This document shows positions 6,999 through 13,714 of a stretch of DNA of 14,296 bases, one piece after another. The translations under genes were made by a program, and so were the position numbers. Where the stretch lies: contig DAOUDK010000040.1 of NCBI GenBank assembly GCA_034431315.1, positions 1-14,296 of the forward strand, written 5' to 3'. The notes under the pieces are model-generated. The model made no database searches. It was not told the DNA's origin and saw only the letters and a program-made list of their open reading frames with translations. The stretch comes from JAUWOY01 sp034431315. Its GTDB lineage: Bacteria > Chloroflexota > Anaerolineae > VGOG01. Within the stretch, counting starts at the first letter, position 1. Each line of letters opens with the position of its first letter.

Positions 6999-7300
6999 CA
7001 CCACTTCAGCAGGTTGATCTCGTCCACGTCGGTCGTCTCTTGGTGGCGAAAGACAGAGACGATGATGCCCAATCCGACTGCCACCTCTGCGGCGGCCACG
7101 GCCATCACCAGGAACACGGCGACCTGACCATCCAGGGAGTTGAGGTAGCGGGAGAAGGTGACGAAGGCCAGGCCAGCGGCGCCCATCATCATCTCGATGC
7201 ACATCAGGATGACGATGGCGTTGCGCCGCACCAGCACGCCGACGACGCCGATGACGAAGATTATAGCACTTAGAGCGAGATAATACGATGATGGAATCAT
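6998..7300 (-). CDS. nuoK: NADH-quinone oxidoreductase subunit K (NuoK)
   Basis: NuoK is a small three-helix membrane subunit that belongs to the fourth, E-channel proton path. The product is 100 residues, exactly the usual length. Both buried glutamates are visible: Glu36 in LMCIEMMMGAAGLAF and Glu71 in AAAEVAVGLGIIV. The C-terminus ends in VDEINLLKW, typical of the family. The ATG at 7298-7300 starts one base after the nuoJ stop (7302-7304), so translation is probably coupled. A weak AGGA precedes the start. The 3' end touches a heptamer array. Confidence 0.97.
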   Translation of the reverse strand: MIPSSYYLALSAIIFVIGVVGVLVRRNAIVILMCIEMMMGAAGLAFVTFSRYLNSLDGQVAVFLVMAVAAAEVAVGLGIIVSVFRHQETTDVDEINLLKW

Positions 7301-7301
7301 A

Positions 7302-7850
7302 TCAATCCTGGGTATTGGATATTGGGTATTGGGTATTGGACTTCTTTTTCGCCAGAACCACTGCTCCGACGATGCCTATCAGGAGCAAAACCGCGGCCAG
7401 CTCGAAGGGTAAGAGGTAGTCGGTGAAAAGCAACTGGCCGATGGCCTGCACGTTGCCTATCTCCGCGATGACTTCTGGCGTGTCGGAGCCCTTAGTCCCG
7501 GTCAGCGTTCCACTGACGAAAACGTAACCCACTTCCACTAACAGCACAAAGGCCAGGACGATAGCTAAGAACTTTGAACTTTGAACTTTGAACTTTGAAC
7601 TTTCCCTTGCCTCTTCACCCCCACCCAAGAGCATGGTGGCAAACAGGAAGAGCACCACGATGGCTCCAGCGTAGACGATGATCTGGACGGCGGCCAGGAA
7701 CTGCGCGTTGAGCAAAAGATACAGCCCAGCCAGGCTGCAGAAGTTGACCAGCAGGAACAGCGCGCTGTAGATGGCCTTCCTGGCGATGATCACGCCCAGG
7801 GCGGCGATGATAGCGATGGTTCCCAGAACCACGAACAGAACCATTTCCAT
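7302..7850 (-). CDS. nuoJ: NADH-quinone oxidoreductase subunit J (NuoJ) with repeat-encoded inserts
   Basis: NuoJ is a five-helix membrane subunit next to NuoH, NuoA and NuoK. The 182-residue product has the TM3 motif around IVYAGAIVVLFLF. The start is ATG at 7848-7850 after GGAGG (7861-7865). Two parts are unusual. Residues about 83-94 (SSKFKVQSSKF) are the direct translation of five perfect 7-base repeats (7569-7603) in the loop after TM3. The last 13 or so residues (SNTQYPISNTQD) translate another heptamer array at 7310-7344. Neither block has membrane or family character, but both keep the frame open. The gene looks functional. Confidence 0.95.
   Translation of the reverse strand: MEMVLFVVLGTIAIIAALGVIIARKAIYSALFLLVNFCSLAGLYLLLNAQFLAAVQIIVYAGAIVVLFLFATMLLGGGEEARESSKFKVQSSKFLAIVLAFVLLVEVGYVFVSGTLTGTKGSDTPEVIAEIGNVQAIGQLLFTDYLLPFELAAVLLLIGIVGAVVLAKKKSNTQYPISNTQD
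7310..7344. repeat. Heptamer tandem array at the nuoJ 3' end
   Basis: The units are GGGTATT, GGATATT, GGGTATT and GGGTATT, followed by a degenerate GGACTTC. It is translated on the minus strand as the C-terminal tail of NuoJ, with the stop codon 6 bases further on. Confidence 0.85.
7569..7603. repeat. Perfect heptamer tandem array inside nuoJ
   Basis: Five identical GAACTTT units run without mismatch for 35 bases within coding sequence. Being identical, this array is probably young or actively homogenised. Thirty-five bases is not a multiple of three, so the reading frame must have been restored around it or chosen at insertion. Confidence 0.93.
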
Positions 7851-7875
7851 GAAAGCTAATCCTCCAATCCTTTCC

Positions 7876-7908
7876 AGACCTTTAGGGTTTCTGAAACCCT
7901 AAAGGTCT
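7876..7908. repeat. Perfect palindrome containing the nuoI stop
   Basis: A 15-bp perfect stem (7876-7890 against 7894-7908) with a 3-base CTG loop occupies most of the nuoI-nuoJ gap. The nuoI TAG stop (7907-7909) lies at the base of the stem. There is no flanking T run, so a role in transcript processing or a mobile palindrome is more likely than termination. Confidence 0.85.
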
Positions 7909-8386
7909 ATCTATGCACGATAACGTGAGGAGTGGCCGGGATGAGCAGCCGTTCCTTGATGTAGACGAAGTCGTCCCGCTGATAGTCGGCCAGGGCGAAT
8001 TCGTGCTTCAGCTTGATGGCCCCGGTAGGGCAGGCCTCCTCGCAGTAGCCGCAGAAGATGCAGCGGCTGAGGTTGATCTCGTAGATTTTAGCGTAGCGCT
8101 CCCCCTCGGAGTAGCGTTCCCCGGTAAGCGAATGCGGCGTGTTCTCGCCGGCCTCGACATAAATGCAGCCGGCCGGGCAATAGGCCGCGCAGAGGCCGCA
8201 GCCCACACATAGCTCAAGGCCGTTCTCCTGGCGCTGCAACTCGTGCCGTCCGCGGAAGCGGGGGTAGAGGTGAACCTTTTCCTCAGGATACTGGACGGTG
8301 ATGGGCTTGACGAACAGATACCTGAAGGTTACCCCCATGGCCCTGAGAAGTTGATATAAACCGTTGATAGCTTCAGTAATTACCAT
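7907..8386 (-). CDS. nuoI: NADH-quinone oxidoreductase subunit I (NuoI), 2x[4Fe-4S]
   Basis: NuoI is the ferredoxin-like subunit that passes electrons from the NuoG chain toward the quinone site. The 159-residue product has two CxxCxxCxxxCP motifs: Cys60, 63, 66, 70 and Cys109, 112, 115, 119, which hold clusters N6a and N6b. The N-terminal helix and VQYPEEK-YPRFRGRH segment are typical. The frame is open to a TTG at 8407, but those first codons translate a heptamer array. ATG at 8384-8386 gives the normal family N-terminus, with a weak GAGAG before it. It lies between nuoH and nuoJ as in the standard operon order. Confidence 0.96.
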   Translation of the reverse strand: MVITEAINGLYQLLRAMGVTFRYLFVKPITVQYPEEKVHLYPRFRGRHELQRQENGLELCVGCGLCAAYCPAGCIYVEAGENTPHSLTGERYSEGERYAKIYEINLSRCIFCGYCEEACPTGAIKLKHEFALADYQRDDFVYIKERLLIPATPHVIVHR

Positions 8387-8396
8387 GAACGCACTC

Positions 8397-8431
8397 TCAA
8401 AGTCCAAAGCTCAAAGTTCAAAGTCCAAAGC
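8397..8431. repeat. Heptamer tandem array upstream of nuoI
   Basis: Five units alternate TCAAAGT and CCAAAGC. This is the reverse-complement orientation of the GAACTTT array inside nuoJ, allowing for rotation, so both belong to one repeat type in opposite orientations. Confidence 0.88.
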
Positions 8432-8458
8432 GCTGAAGTTTTGACATAAGGGGTAGCA

Positions 8459-8522
8459 GCCCAACCGCGTTGGGCGTCAAAGGCCGATGACAGCTCAAGA
8501 CGGCCAATACGATTGGCCGTCT
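8459..8522. repeat. Two adjacent hairpins in the nuoH-nuoI gap
   Basis: The first hairpin has a 7-bp stem (8459-8465 against 8469-8475) with a CGC loop. The second has an 11-bp perfect stem (8498-8508 against 8512-8522) with an ACG loop. Both are GC-rich and lack T runs. They lie in the roughly 150-base gap between the nuoH stop and the nuoI start and may be a dispersed intergenic repeat or mRNA-processing hairpins. Confidence 0.75.
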
Positions 8523-8528
8523 ACCCGC

Positions 8529-8549
8529 TTCCAACCTCCAACTTCTAAG
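8529..8549. repeat. Short heptamer array at the nuoH 3' end
   Basis: There are three units: TTCCAAC, CTCCAAC and TTCTAAG. The nuoH TAG stop (8545-8547) falls within the third unit. The type is the same as at 4888-4936 and 6957-6998. Confidence 0.7.
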
Positions 8550-9549
8550 TAACCAGGACTACCACGACAGCAGTCACCGCCAGGTTTATCAACGCCAGCG
8601 GGGCCAGAAACTTCCAACAGAATTTCATCAGCTTGTCGTAGCGCACTCGGGGCAAGCTGGACCGCACCCAGATGAAGAGGAAGATCATAAAGACCGTCTT
8701 GACAAAGAACCAAAACAGCGGGATGAGAGGGTGCAGGTGCGCAAAGGGCCCTTGCCAACCGCCCAGGAATAGGGTGGTGACGATAGCGCTGGCGGTGATC
8801 ATGTGGATGTACTCGGCCATGAAGAAGAGAGGGAATTTGATGCCCCCGTACTCGGTGGCGAAGCCGGATACCAGCTCGTTCTCCGTCTCCGGCAGATCGA
8901 AGGGAGTGCGGCCGGCCTCGGCGAAGCTGCAAATCAGATAGATTATGAAGGCCACGGGCTGGAGCACGATGAGGGGCAAAGTGCTCTGGTACTCCACGAT
9001 CTTCACCAGGCTCAGATCGCCCACCATCAGCAGGATGCTAATCAAAGCCAGGCCCATGGGTAGCTCGTAGCTGATCATCTTGGCCGCGGTGCGCAGCGCG
9101 CCCATCAGGGAATACTTGTTGTTGGACGACCATCCCCCCAGGATGACGCCGTAGCTCGCCAGACCAGCCACGGCCATGAGATAGAGCACGCCGACGTTGA
9201 CATCGGCGAGATGGAGCGTGATCTCGCGCCCGAACAGGTGGACGGGCCTGCCCACCGGTACGACGGCGAAAGCCAGCAGGGCGGTGGCCATGGATAGCCC
9301 CGGCGCGATGAAGTAGAGCACCTTGTCCGCCTTCGAGGGGATGATCTCTTCCTTGAAGATGGCCTTAATGCCATCAGCCACGGGCTGCAAGAGGCCAAAG
9401 GGCCCGGCTCGATTGGGTCCGTAGCGCATCGTGAAGCGGGCAACCACCTTGCGCTCAAACCAGGTCGTGTAGGCGAAGCCGACGAGCAATCCGACGACAA
9501 TGATTACGCTTTTGATGAAGGGGATAACTACGCTTGCTACCAGGTCCAT
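8545..9549 (-). CDS. nuoH: NADH-quinone oxidoreductase subunit H (NuoH)
   Basis: NuoH is the membrane subunit that forms the quinone chamber with NuoB and NuoD and links it to the proton path. The 334-residue product has the family landmarks: FERKVVARFTMRYGPNRAGPFG near residue 31, LQPVADGIKAIFKEE near 54, and the conserved acidic loop CSFAEAGRTPFDLPETENELV. The frame is open to an ATG at 9594. I prefer ATG at 9547-9549 (MDLVASVVIPFIKS), because the first 15 residues of the longer form are polar and not family-like; a weak GAGA precedes the chosen start. The stop lies in a heptamer unit. Identification is certain; the start is probable. Confidence 0.96.
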   Translation of the reverse strand: MDLVASVVIPFIKSVIIVVGLLVGFAYTTWFERKVVARFTMRYGPNRAGPFGLLQPVADGIKAIFKEEIIPSKADKVLYFIAPGLSMATALLAFAVVPVGRPVHLFGREITLHLADVNVGVLYLMAVAGLASYGVILGGWSSNNKYSLMGALRTAAKMISYELPMGLALISILLMVGDLSLVKIVEYQSTLPLIVLQPVAFIIYLICSFAEAGRTPFDLPETENELVSGFATEYGGIKFPLFFMAEYIHMITASAIVTTLFLGGWQGPFAHLHPLIPLFWFFVKTVFMIFLFIWVRSSLPRVRYDKLMKFCWKFLAPLALINLAVTAVVVVLVT

Positions 9550-9625
9550 TTGCGATTCTCTACTTTGGGCATGGTTCACGAAGGACCAAAACATGCTCCC
9601 GCTGGGTCGCCAGATCCAACGGTAT

Positions 9626-12118
9626 TTAGCGATGTTTTTTGGACTTTGAGCTTTGAGCTTTGGATTTTGGTCTTGTAACCTTTACCCAGGTGACAACTGC
9701 TGTCTCATCCAACAGGGCGCTGACGGGCGCTGCGACGAAGTTCCGGGGCACGAAGACGCAGCCGGAGCGGATGTCCTCACTGACTCTGGCTGCCAGTTGC
9801 AGTGCTCCTTTTGAAGAAGCCACAGTCACCACCGCACCGTCGGCAATGCCCAGCGCCTCGGCGTCGGCGGAGTTGATCTCCACAAAAGGCTCAGGCACAA
9901 GCTGGCGCATGATGTCAGATTGGCCCAGGCGAATGCCCCCATAGTAGAGCAGACGGCCGGTGACCAGGGCCAGGGGATACTCTGCATTGCCCGCTGGTGG
10001 CTGGTATTCCACCTTGACCAAAGCTGGAGGCTCCTGGTCACCCTCTGCTCTGGGTAAGCCGCTTTCCCCCAAGTCCCCGTAGCCGATGTCCCCATACATG
10101 GGCGCCAGCCTGGCGGTCTCTGCCATCACATCTCCTGCCGATGTGTAGCCGAAGTCCCTGCCCATGGCCTTGGCCAGCTCAGCTAAGATACGGTCATCAG
10201 GCTTGGTCTCGCCCGGAGGCCGCAGCGCGCCTTGTACCCTTTGCACCCGTCCCGCCAGGTTGGTGAAAGTGCCCTCCATCTCGGCGAAGCTGGCCGCTGG
10301 CAGCACCACGTCGGCTAAGCGAGCCGTTTCGGTTAAGAAGAGGTCCTGGACCACCAGAAAGTCCAGCTTTTCCAGAGCCTCCCTGCCGCCGGGGCAATGG
10401 GTGGCCGGGTCGGACTTCATCACGTAGAGGGCCTTGAGCTTGCCTTCAGTAGCCGCTTCCAGCATTTCATCTGCGGACAGTCCCGCCTCAGATGATAGCT
10501 CCGCGCCCCAGCGTCTACCGAATCTTTGCAGCGCTTTGTCATCGGTTAAGCTCTGCCGGCCCGGAAGCAGATGTGGGGCCACGCCCATCTCCAACGCGCC
10601 CAGGGAGTTGCAATCTTCGGCCAGGTAATAGGGGCCGGCGCTGTTGGTCAGGGACTGGAGATTGGAGATTGGAGATTGGAGATTGGATGCGGGACCGTAG
10701 ATGATGATGCCACGCTCGGCCTGGGCCAGCATTTCCGCCGCCTGCTGCAAAGTCTCCTTCGGGACGCCAGTAATCTCTTCAACCTCGGACGTTTCACGTT
10801 TCACGTTTGACGTTTTACGTTTGACTAGTTCATTGAGCAATGCCACCTCAGTACCCGGCTTGTAAGCCAGCCAGGGACCGCCGTAGCGGTTCAGCGCCAC
10901 GCGGCGCGGATTGGCTACGATGATCTTCGTCCCCCTGGTGAGCACGGCCCGCCTGATGAGTAGCTCGACGATGGGCGCTTCCTCGACCGGGTCAACGCCC
11001 ATCAGGAAGATGACGTCAGCGTTCCCCACCTCGGCCAGGGAGCCCAGGGGCCTGGCACCGTCGGGCACGCGCCCGAGGTGGTCAACGTTGTTGGCGCCCA
11101 CCACGGTCCGCATGAATCTCTGGAAGAGGTAATTGGCCTCGTTGGTGGCCCTGGTCGAGCCGATGCCGCCCACGCTCTCCGGCCCGCTCTCCTCCACGAT
11201 CTCGCCCAATCGCTGGCCTATCAGGGTTAAAGCCTCTTGCCAGGTGGCGGGCTTCAGCTCATCGCCTCTTCTGATCAGGGGCGTCTTCAGCCTGTTGGGG
11301 CTGTGGACGAAGGCGTGGCCGAAGCGGCCTTTGTCGCAGAGCCACTGGTCGTTGACCTCGGCGTTCTCCCGCGCCCCGATGCGGCGCAGCTTGTTCATCT
11401 TGACGTCCAGGGTGATGTTGCAGCCCCCGCCACAATAGGGGCAGATGCTGGGCGTGCGCTCCAGCTCCCAACTGCGAGCCTGGAAGCGGAAGATGCGGCT
11501 GGTGAGGGCCCCCACAGGGCAGACGTCCAGGGTGTTGCCTGAGAAGACCGAATCGAGGGGATGATCAGCGAAGGTGTCCACTCTGCTCCGCCGGCCCCGT
11601 TCGAAGTAGTCCAACTGCGCTTCACCGGCCCACTGTTCCAGGAAGCGTACACAGCGACGGCAGAGGATGCAGCGTTCCTCGTCTTTGACTATCAGGGGAC
11701 TGAGAGCGTGGGCCTTTCTCTTGTGGCGCTTCTCCTCGACGAAGCGGCTCTCGGTGGCCCCGTATTTGAAGGCCCAATCCTGGAGGGTACATTCGCCGCC
11801 CTTATCGCAAACGGGGCAATCGAGGGGGTGATTGGTGAGGAGGAATTCCAGCATCCCCTGGCGGGTCTTGATGACCTCTGGGGTGTTGGTGTGCACCACC
11901 ATCCCTTCCTGCACGGGCGTAGTACAGGCCGTCTGCAGGCCCCGCATCTTCTCGATCTCAACCAGGCACAGTCGGCAGCCCCCCAGGGGGATCAGCTTCT
12001 CGTGATAGCAGAAGGTGGGAATATCAATGCCGATGCTCTCGGCGGCTTTCAGCACCAGGGTTCCCGCTGGGACTGTTACTTCCTGGTCGTCTATGGTTAG
12101 AGTTACCAGTGGTTCCAT
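9626..12118 (-). CDS. nuoG: NADH-quinone oxidoreductase subunit G (NuoG)
   Basis: NuoG is the large iron-sulfur subunit of the NADH module. The 830-residue product has an N-terminal ferredoxin domain (Cys37, 48, 51, 65; [2Fe-2S]) and His97/Cys101/104/110 for the His-ligated cluster. Cys150/153/156/200 form the next cluster, and Cys226/229/233/261 the N7 type (CPYCGGGC). A molybdopterin-oxidoreductase-like domain without evident cofactor use follows to about residue 810. The start is ATG at 12116-12118. Three stretches are translated heptamer arrays: residues about 433-444 (VKRKTSNVKRETS), about 479-489 (SNLQSPISNLQS), and the C-terminal tail from about 815 (SKAQSSKSKKHR). The rest of the frame is intact, so these look like tolerated surface-loop inserts. 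Confidence 0.97.
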   Translation of the reverse strand: MEPLVTLTIDDQEVTVPAGTLVLKAAESIGIDIPTFCYHEKLIPLGGCRLCLVEIEKMRGLQTACTTPVQEGMVVHTNTPEVIKTRQGMLEFLLTNHPLDCPVCDKGGECTLQDWAFKYGATESRFVEEKRHKRKAHALSPLIVKDEERCILCRRCVRFLEQWAGEAQLDYFERGRRSRVDTFADHPLDSVFSGNTLDVCPVGALTSRIFRFQARSWELERTPSICPYCGGGCNITLDVKMNKLRRIGARENAEVNDQWLCDKGRFGHAFVHSPNRLKTPLIRRGDELKPATWQEALTLIGQRLGEIVEESGPESVGGIGSTRATNEANYLFQRFMRTVVGANNVDHLGRVPDGARPLGSLAEVGNADVIFLMGVDPVEEAPIVELLIRRAVLTRGTKIIVANPRRVALNRYGGPWLAYKPGTEVALLNELVKRKTSNVKRETSEVEEITGVPKETLQQAAEMLAQAERGIIIYGPASNLQSPISNLQSLTNSAGPYYLAEDCNSLGALEMGVAPHLLPGRQSLTDDKALQRFGRRWGAELSSEAGLSADEMLEAATEGKLKALYVMKSDPATHCPGGREALEKLDFLVVQDLFLTETARLADVVLPAASFAEMEGTFTNLAGRVQRVQGALRPPGETKPDDRILAELAKAMGRDFGYTSAGDVMAETARLAPMYGDIGYGDLGESGLPRAEGDQEPPALVKVEYQPPAGNAEYPLALVTGRLLYYGGIRLGQSDIMRQLVPEPFVEINSADAEALGIADGAVVTVASSKGALQLAARVSEDIRSGCVFVPRNFVAAPVSALLDETAVVTWVKVTRPKSKAQSSKSKKHR
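9641..9675. repeat. Heptamer tandem array at the nuoG 3' end
   Basis: The units are GGACTTT, GAGCTTT, GAGCTTT, GGATTTT and GGTCTTG. It is translated as the lysine- and serine-rich C-terminal tail of NuoG, just before the TAA at 9626-9628. Confidence 0.82.
10657..10684. repeat. Perfect heptamer tandem array inside nuoG (first)
   Basis: Four identical GGAGATT units are followed by a partial GGATGCG. They are translated on the minus strand as a repetitive Ser-Asn-Leu-Gln loop at about residues 479-489. The rotated reverse complement is TCCAATC, close to the TCCAACY units at gene junctions. Confidence 0.92.
10788..10822. repeat. Heptamer tandem array inside nuoG (second)
   Basis: Five units of the form NACGTTT occur (GACGTTT, CACGTTT twice, GACGTTT, TACGTTT). 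They are translated as a lysine-rich repeat at about residues 433-444. The same unit type appears in front of nuoF (13646-13708). Confidence 0.9.
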
Positions 12119-12120
12119 GG

Positions 12121-12162
12121 GTCAAATCCAAAGCTCAAAGTTCAAAAGCCAATGTTCAAATC
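12121..12162. repeat. Heptamer tandem array upstream of nuoG
   Basis: Six units occur (GTCAAAT, CCAAAGC, TCAAAGT, TCAAAAG, CCAATGT, TCAAATC), the same type as at 8397-8431. The array starts three bases from the nuoG ATG, so it forms the immediate leader of that gene. No strong Shine-Dalgarno is visible in it. Confidence 0.82.
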
Positions 12163-12193
12163 ACAACTTTTCATTGGAGCACCTCTCTGTGAA

Positions 12194-12256
12194 GTGGTCA
12201 GGTAGTCCTTGGTCTGGTGGTCGAGTAGAAGTAAGTCCCAGACCATCCGACTATCC
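12194..12256. repeat. Degenerate GGTC/GACC repeat patch
   Basis: The patch has loosely 7-spaced GGTC or GGTAGTC motifs on the plus strand (12194-12222), and then their complement GACCATC-CGACTAT (12241-12254). GGTCTGG (12211-12217) pairs with CCAGACC (12238-12244). It appears to be a decayed heptamer array in both orientations. Confidence 0.4.
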
Positions 12257-12336
12257 ATTTGTGTCAACTTAAGCTCTGAGCCCCGTCCCCGGGGCGGCCC
12301 GGGGACGGGGCTTTGAGCCTTAAGTTGACACTAATG
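12256..12336. mobile_element. MITE-like 81-bp palindrome between nuoF and nuoG
   Basis: The arms 12256-12290 and 12301-12336 are nearly perfect inverted repeats of about 35 bp, with one bulge and a few mismatches. They run from CATT-GTGTCAACTTAAG into a GC-rich core GCCCCGTCCCC, with a 10-base centre. The 12-base sequence ATCCGACTATCC occurs on each side (12245-12256 and 12337-12348), as a target duplication or an interrupted repeat would give. The second copy contains the nuoF stop (12343-12345). No protein is encoded. Confidence 0.6.
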
Positions 12337-12342
12337 ATCCGA

Positions 12343-13617
12343 CTATCCGACCATACAGCGTTTCTCGCGAATGTGATACAGGTATTCGTCGCGGAAGTGC
12401 TTGATACTGGAGCACACCGGCCCTGGTGGTGAGCCGGCCATGGGGCATAGGCTCTTTCCCTGGGCGTAGTCCATGTTATCGCAGATGTCGAGCAGGAGGT
12501 CCAGGTCTTCCTCGCGGCCCTCCCCGTGCTCGATGCGGTGCAGGATCTTGTACAGCCAATCGGTGCCCTCGCGGCAGGGGAGGCACTGGCCACAGGACTC
12601 GTGGCGGAAGAAGGCGATCATCCGCTCCACTGCCTTGACGATGCAGGCGCCCTCGCCGATGACGATCACCGCTCCAGAGCCCAGCATGGAGCCAGCCTCG
12701 ATCAGCGATTCGTAATCCAGGTTGACCTGGTCTATCGCCTCGGCGGGAAGCATGGGCGTGGAAACCCCGCCAGGGATGACGGCCTTGATGGGCTTCCCGT
12801 CCAGTGGCCCGCCGGCGCAATCGTAGATGAGCGTCCGCAGGGGCGTGCCCAGGGGCAGCTCGTAGACGCCGGGCTTCTTGACGTGGCCGCTGATGCTGAA
12901 CAGCTTCGGCCCTGGGCTCCTCTCCGTTCCGAAGCCCCTGTACCACTCGGCTCCGTTCTGGGCGATGAAGGGCACGTTGAAGATAGTCTCCACGTTGTTG
13001 ATGATGGTTGGTTTGCGATAGAGCCCCTCGGTGGCTGGGAAGGGCGGTCTCAGCTTGGGATGTCCACGATCTCCCTCCAGCGAGGTCAGAAGCGCCGTCT
13101 CCTCGCCGCAGATGTAGGCCCCCGCGCCGCGATGCACTACCAATTCCAGATCATAGCCGCTGCCCAGAATATCCTGGCCCAGGTAGCCCTTCTCGTAGGC
13201 CTGTTCTACAGCTCGATCCAGCCGCTCGGCCCCGAAGGCGTACTCACCGCGGATGTAGATAAAAGCCTGTTCCGCCTGGCAGGCGTAGGAGGAGACGATG
13301 ATGCCTTCGATGAGCCCGTGGGGGTCGTGTTCGATGAGCACCCGGTCTTTGAAAGTGCCGGGCTCGCCCTCGTCGGCGTTGCAGACCAGGTAGCGGGGGT
13401 AGACGCCCTTGGGCAGGAAGCTCCATTTCACCCCCGCCGGGAACCCCGCTCCGCCCCGGCCCCTCAGGCCCGAAGCTTTGACCAGCTCCACCAGCTCTGC
13501 TGGTTTGTACTCCTTCAGCGCCTTGGCCAGGGCCTGATACCCGCCCCGCTCGATGTAGGTTTTGATCTCGTGAGAGTCGGCGACCCCCACGTTTCGCAAG
13601 AGGACTTTTTCGTTCAT
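12343..13617 (-). CDS. nuoF: NADH-quinone oxidoreductase subunit F (NuoF), NADH/FMN-binding
   Basis: NuoF oxidises NADH through FMN and passes electrons to its [4Fe-4S] cluster N3. The 424-residue product has the NADH-binding glycine loop (residues 51-63, LRGRGGAGFPAGV) and the FMN/NADH segment CNADEGEPGTFKDR at 79-92. GAGAYICGEETALL follows at 164-177. The cluster ligands are Cys342, 345, 348 (ESCGQCLPCREGT) and Cys391. The start is ATG at 13615-13617. The frame is open to 13704, but that extension only translates an array of CACGTTT-type heptamers. The C-terminus stops soon after HIREKRC in an outlying repeat, slightly shorter than usual. nuoE, normally immediately upstream, is absent here. 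Confidence 0.97.
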   Translation of the reverse strand: MNEKVLLRNVGVADSHEIKTYIERGGYQALAKALKEYKPAELVELVKASGLRGRGGAGFPAGVKWSFLPKGVYPRYLVCNADEGEPGTFKDRVLIEHDPHGLIEGIIVSSYACQAEQAFIYIRGEYAFGAERLDRAVEQAYEKGYLGQDILGSGYDLELVVHRGAGAYICGEETALLTSLEGDRGHPKLRPPFPATEGLYRKPTIINNVETIFNVPFIAQNGAEWYRGFGTERSPGPKLFSISGHVKKPGVYELPLGTPLRTLIYDCAGGPLDGKPIKAVIPGGVSTPMLPAEAIDQVNLDYESLIEAGSMLGSGAVIVIGEGACIVKAVERMIAFFRHESCGQCLPCREGTDWLYKILHRIEHGEGREEDLDLLLDICDNMDYAQGKSLCPMAGSPPGPVCSSIKHFRDEYLYHIREKRCMVG

Positions 13618-13645
13618 AGAGTAACTTTCACTTGCTGCTGCAGGT

Positions 13646-13708
13646 CGTGATACGTGAGGCGTGAAACGTGATTGCTTTTCACTGATCACGTTTTCACGTT
13701 TCACGAGG
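13646..13708. repeat. Heptamer repeats in both orientations upstream of nuoF
   Basis: Four CGTGANN units (13646-13673) are followed by CACGTTT-type units in the opposite sense (13687-13708). The two halves can pair: 13660-13671 against 13686-13698, with one bulged base, making a hairpin in the nuoF leader. The unit type matches the second array inside nuoG. Confidence 0.8.
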
Positions 13709-13714
13709 CTATTT

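Noticed and set aside
12526..13650. Long plus-strand open frame (374 codons) opposite nuoF
   Set aside because: It is the antisense shadow of nuoF, made open by the high GC third positions. The protein has no recognisable features, while nuoF has all its motifs.
13618..13704. N-terminal extension of NuoF to 13704
   Set aside because: The additional residues come from the heptamer hairpin region. ATG at 13617 begins family-like sequence.
3340..13708. CRISPR array
   Set aside because: The repeats are 7 bases long, directly adjacent and without spacers, so they are tandem arrays and not CRISPR.
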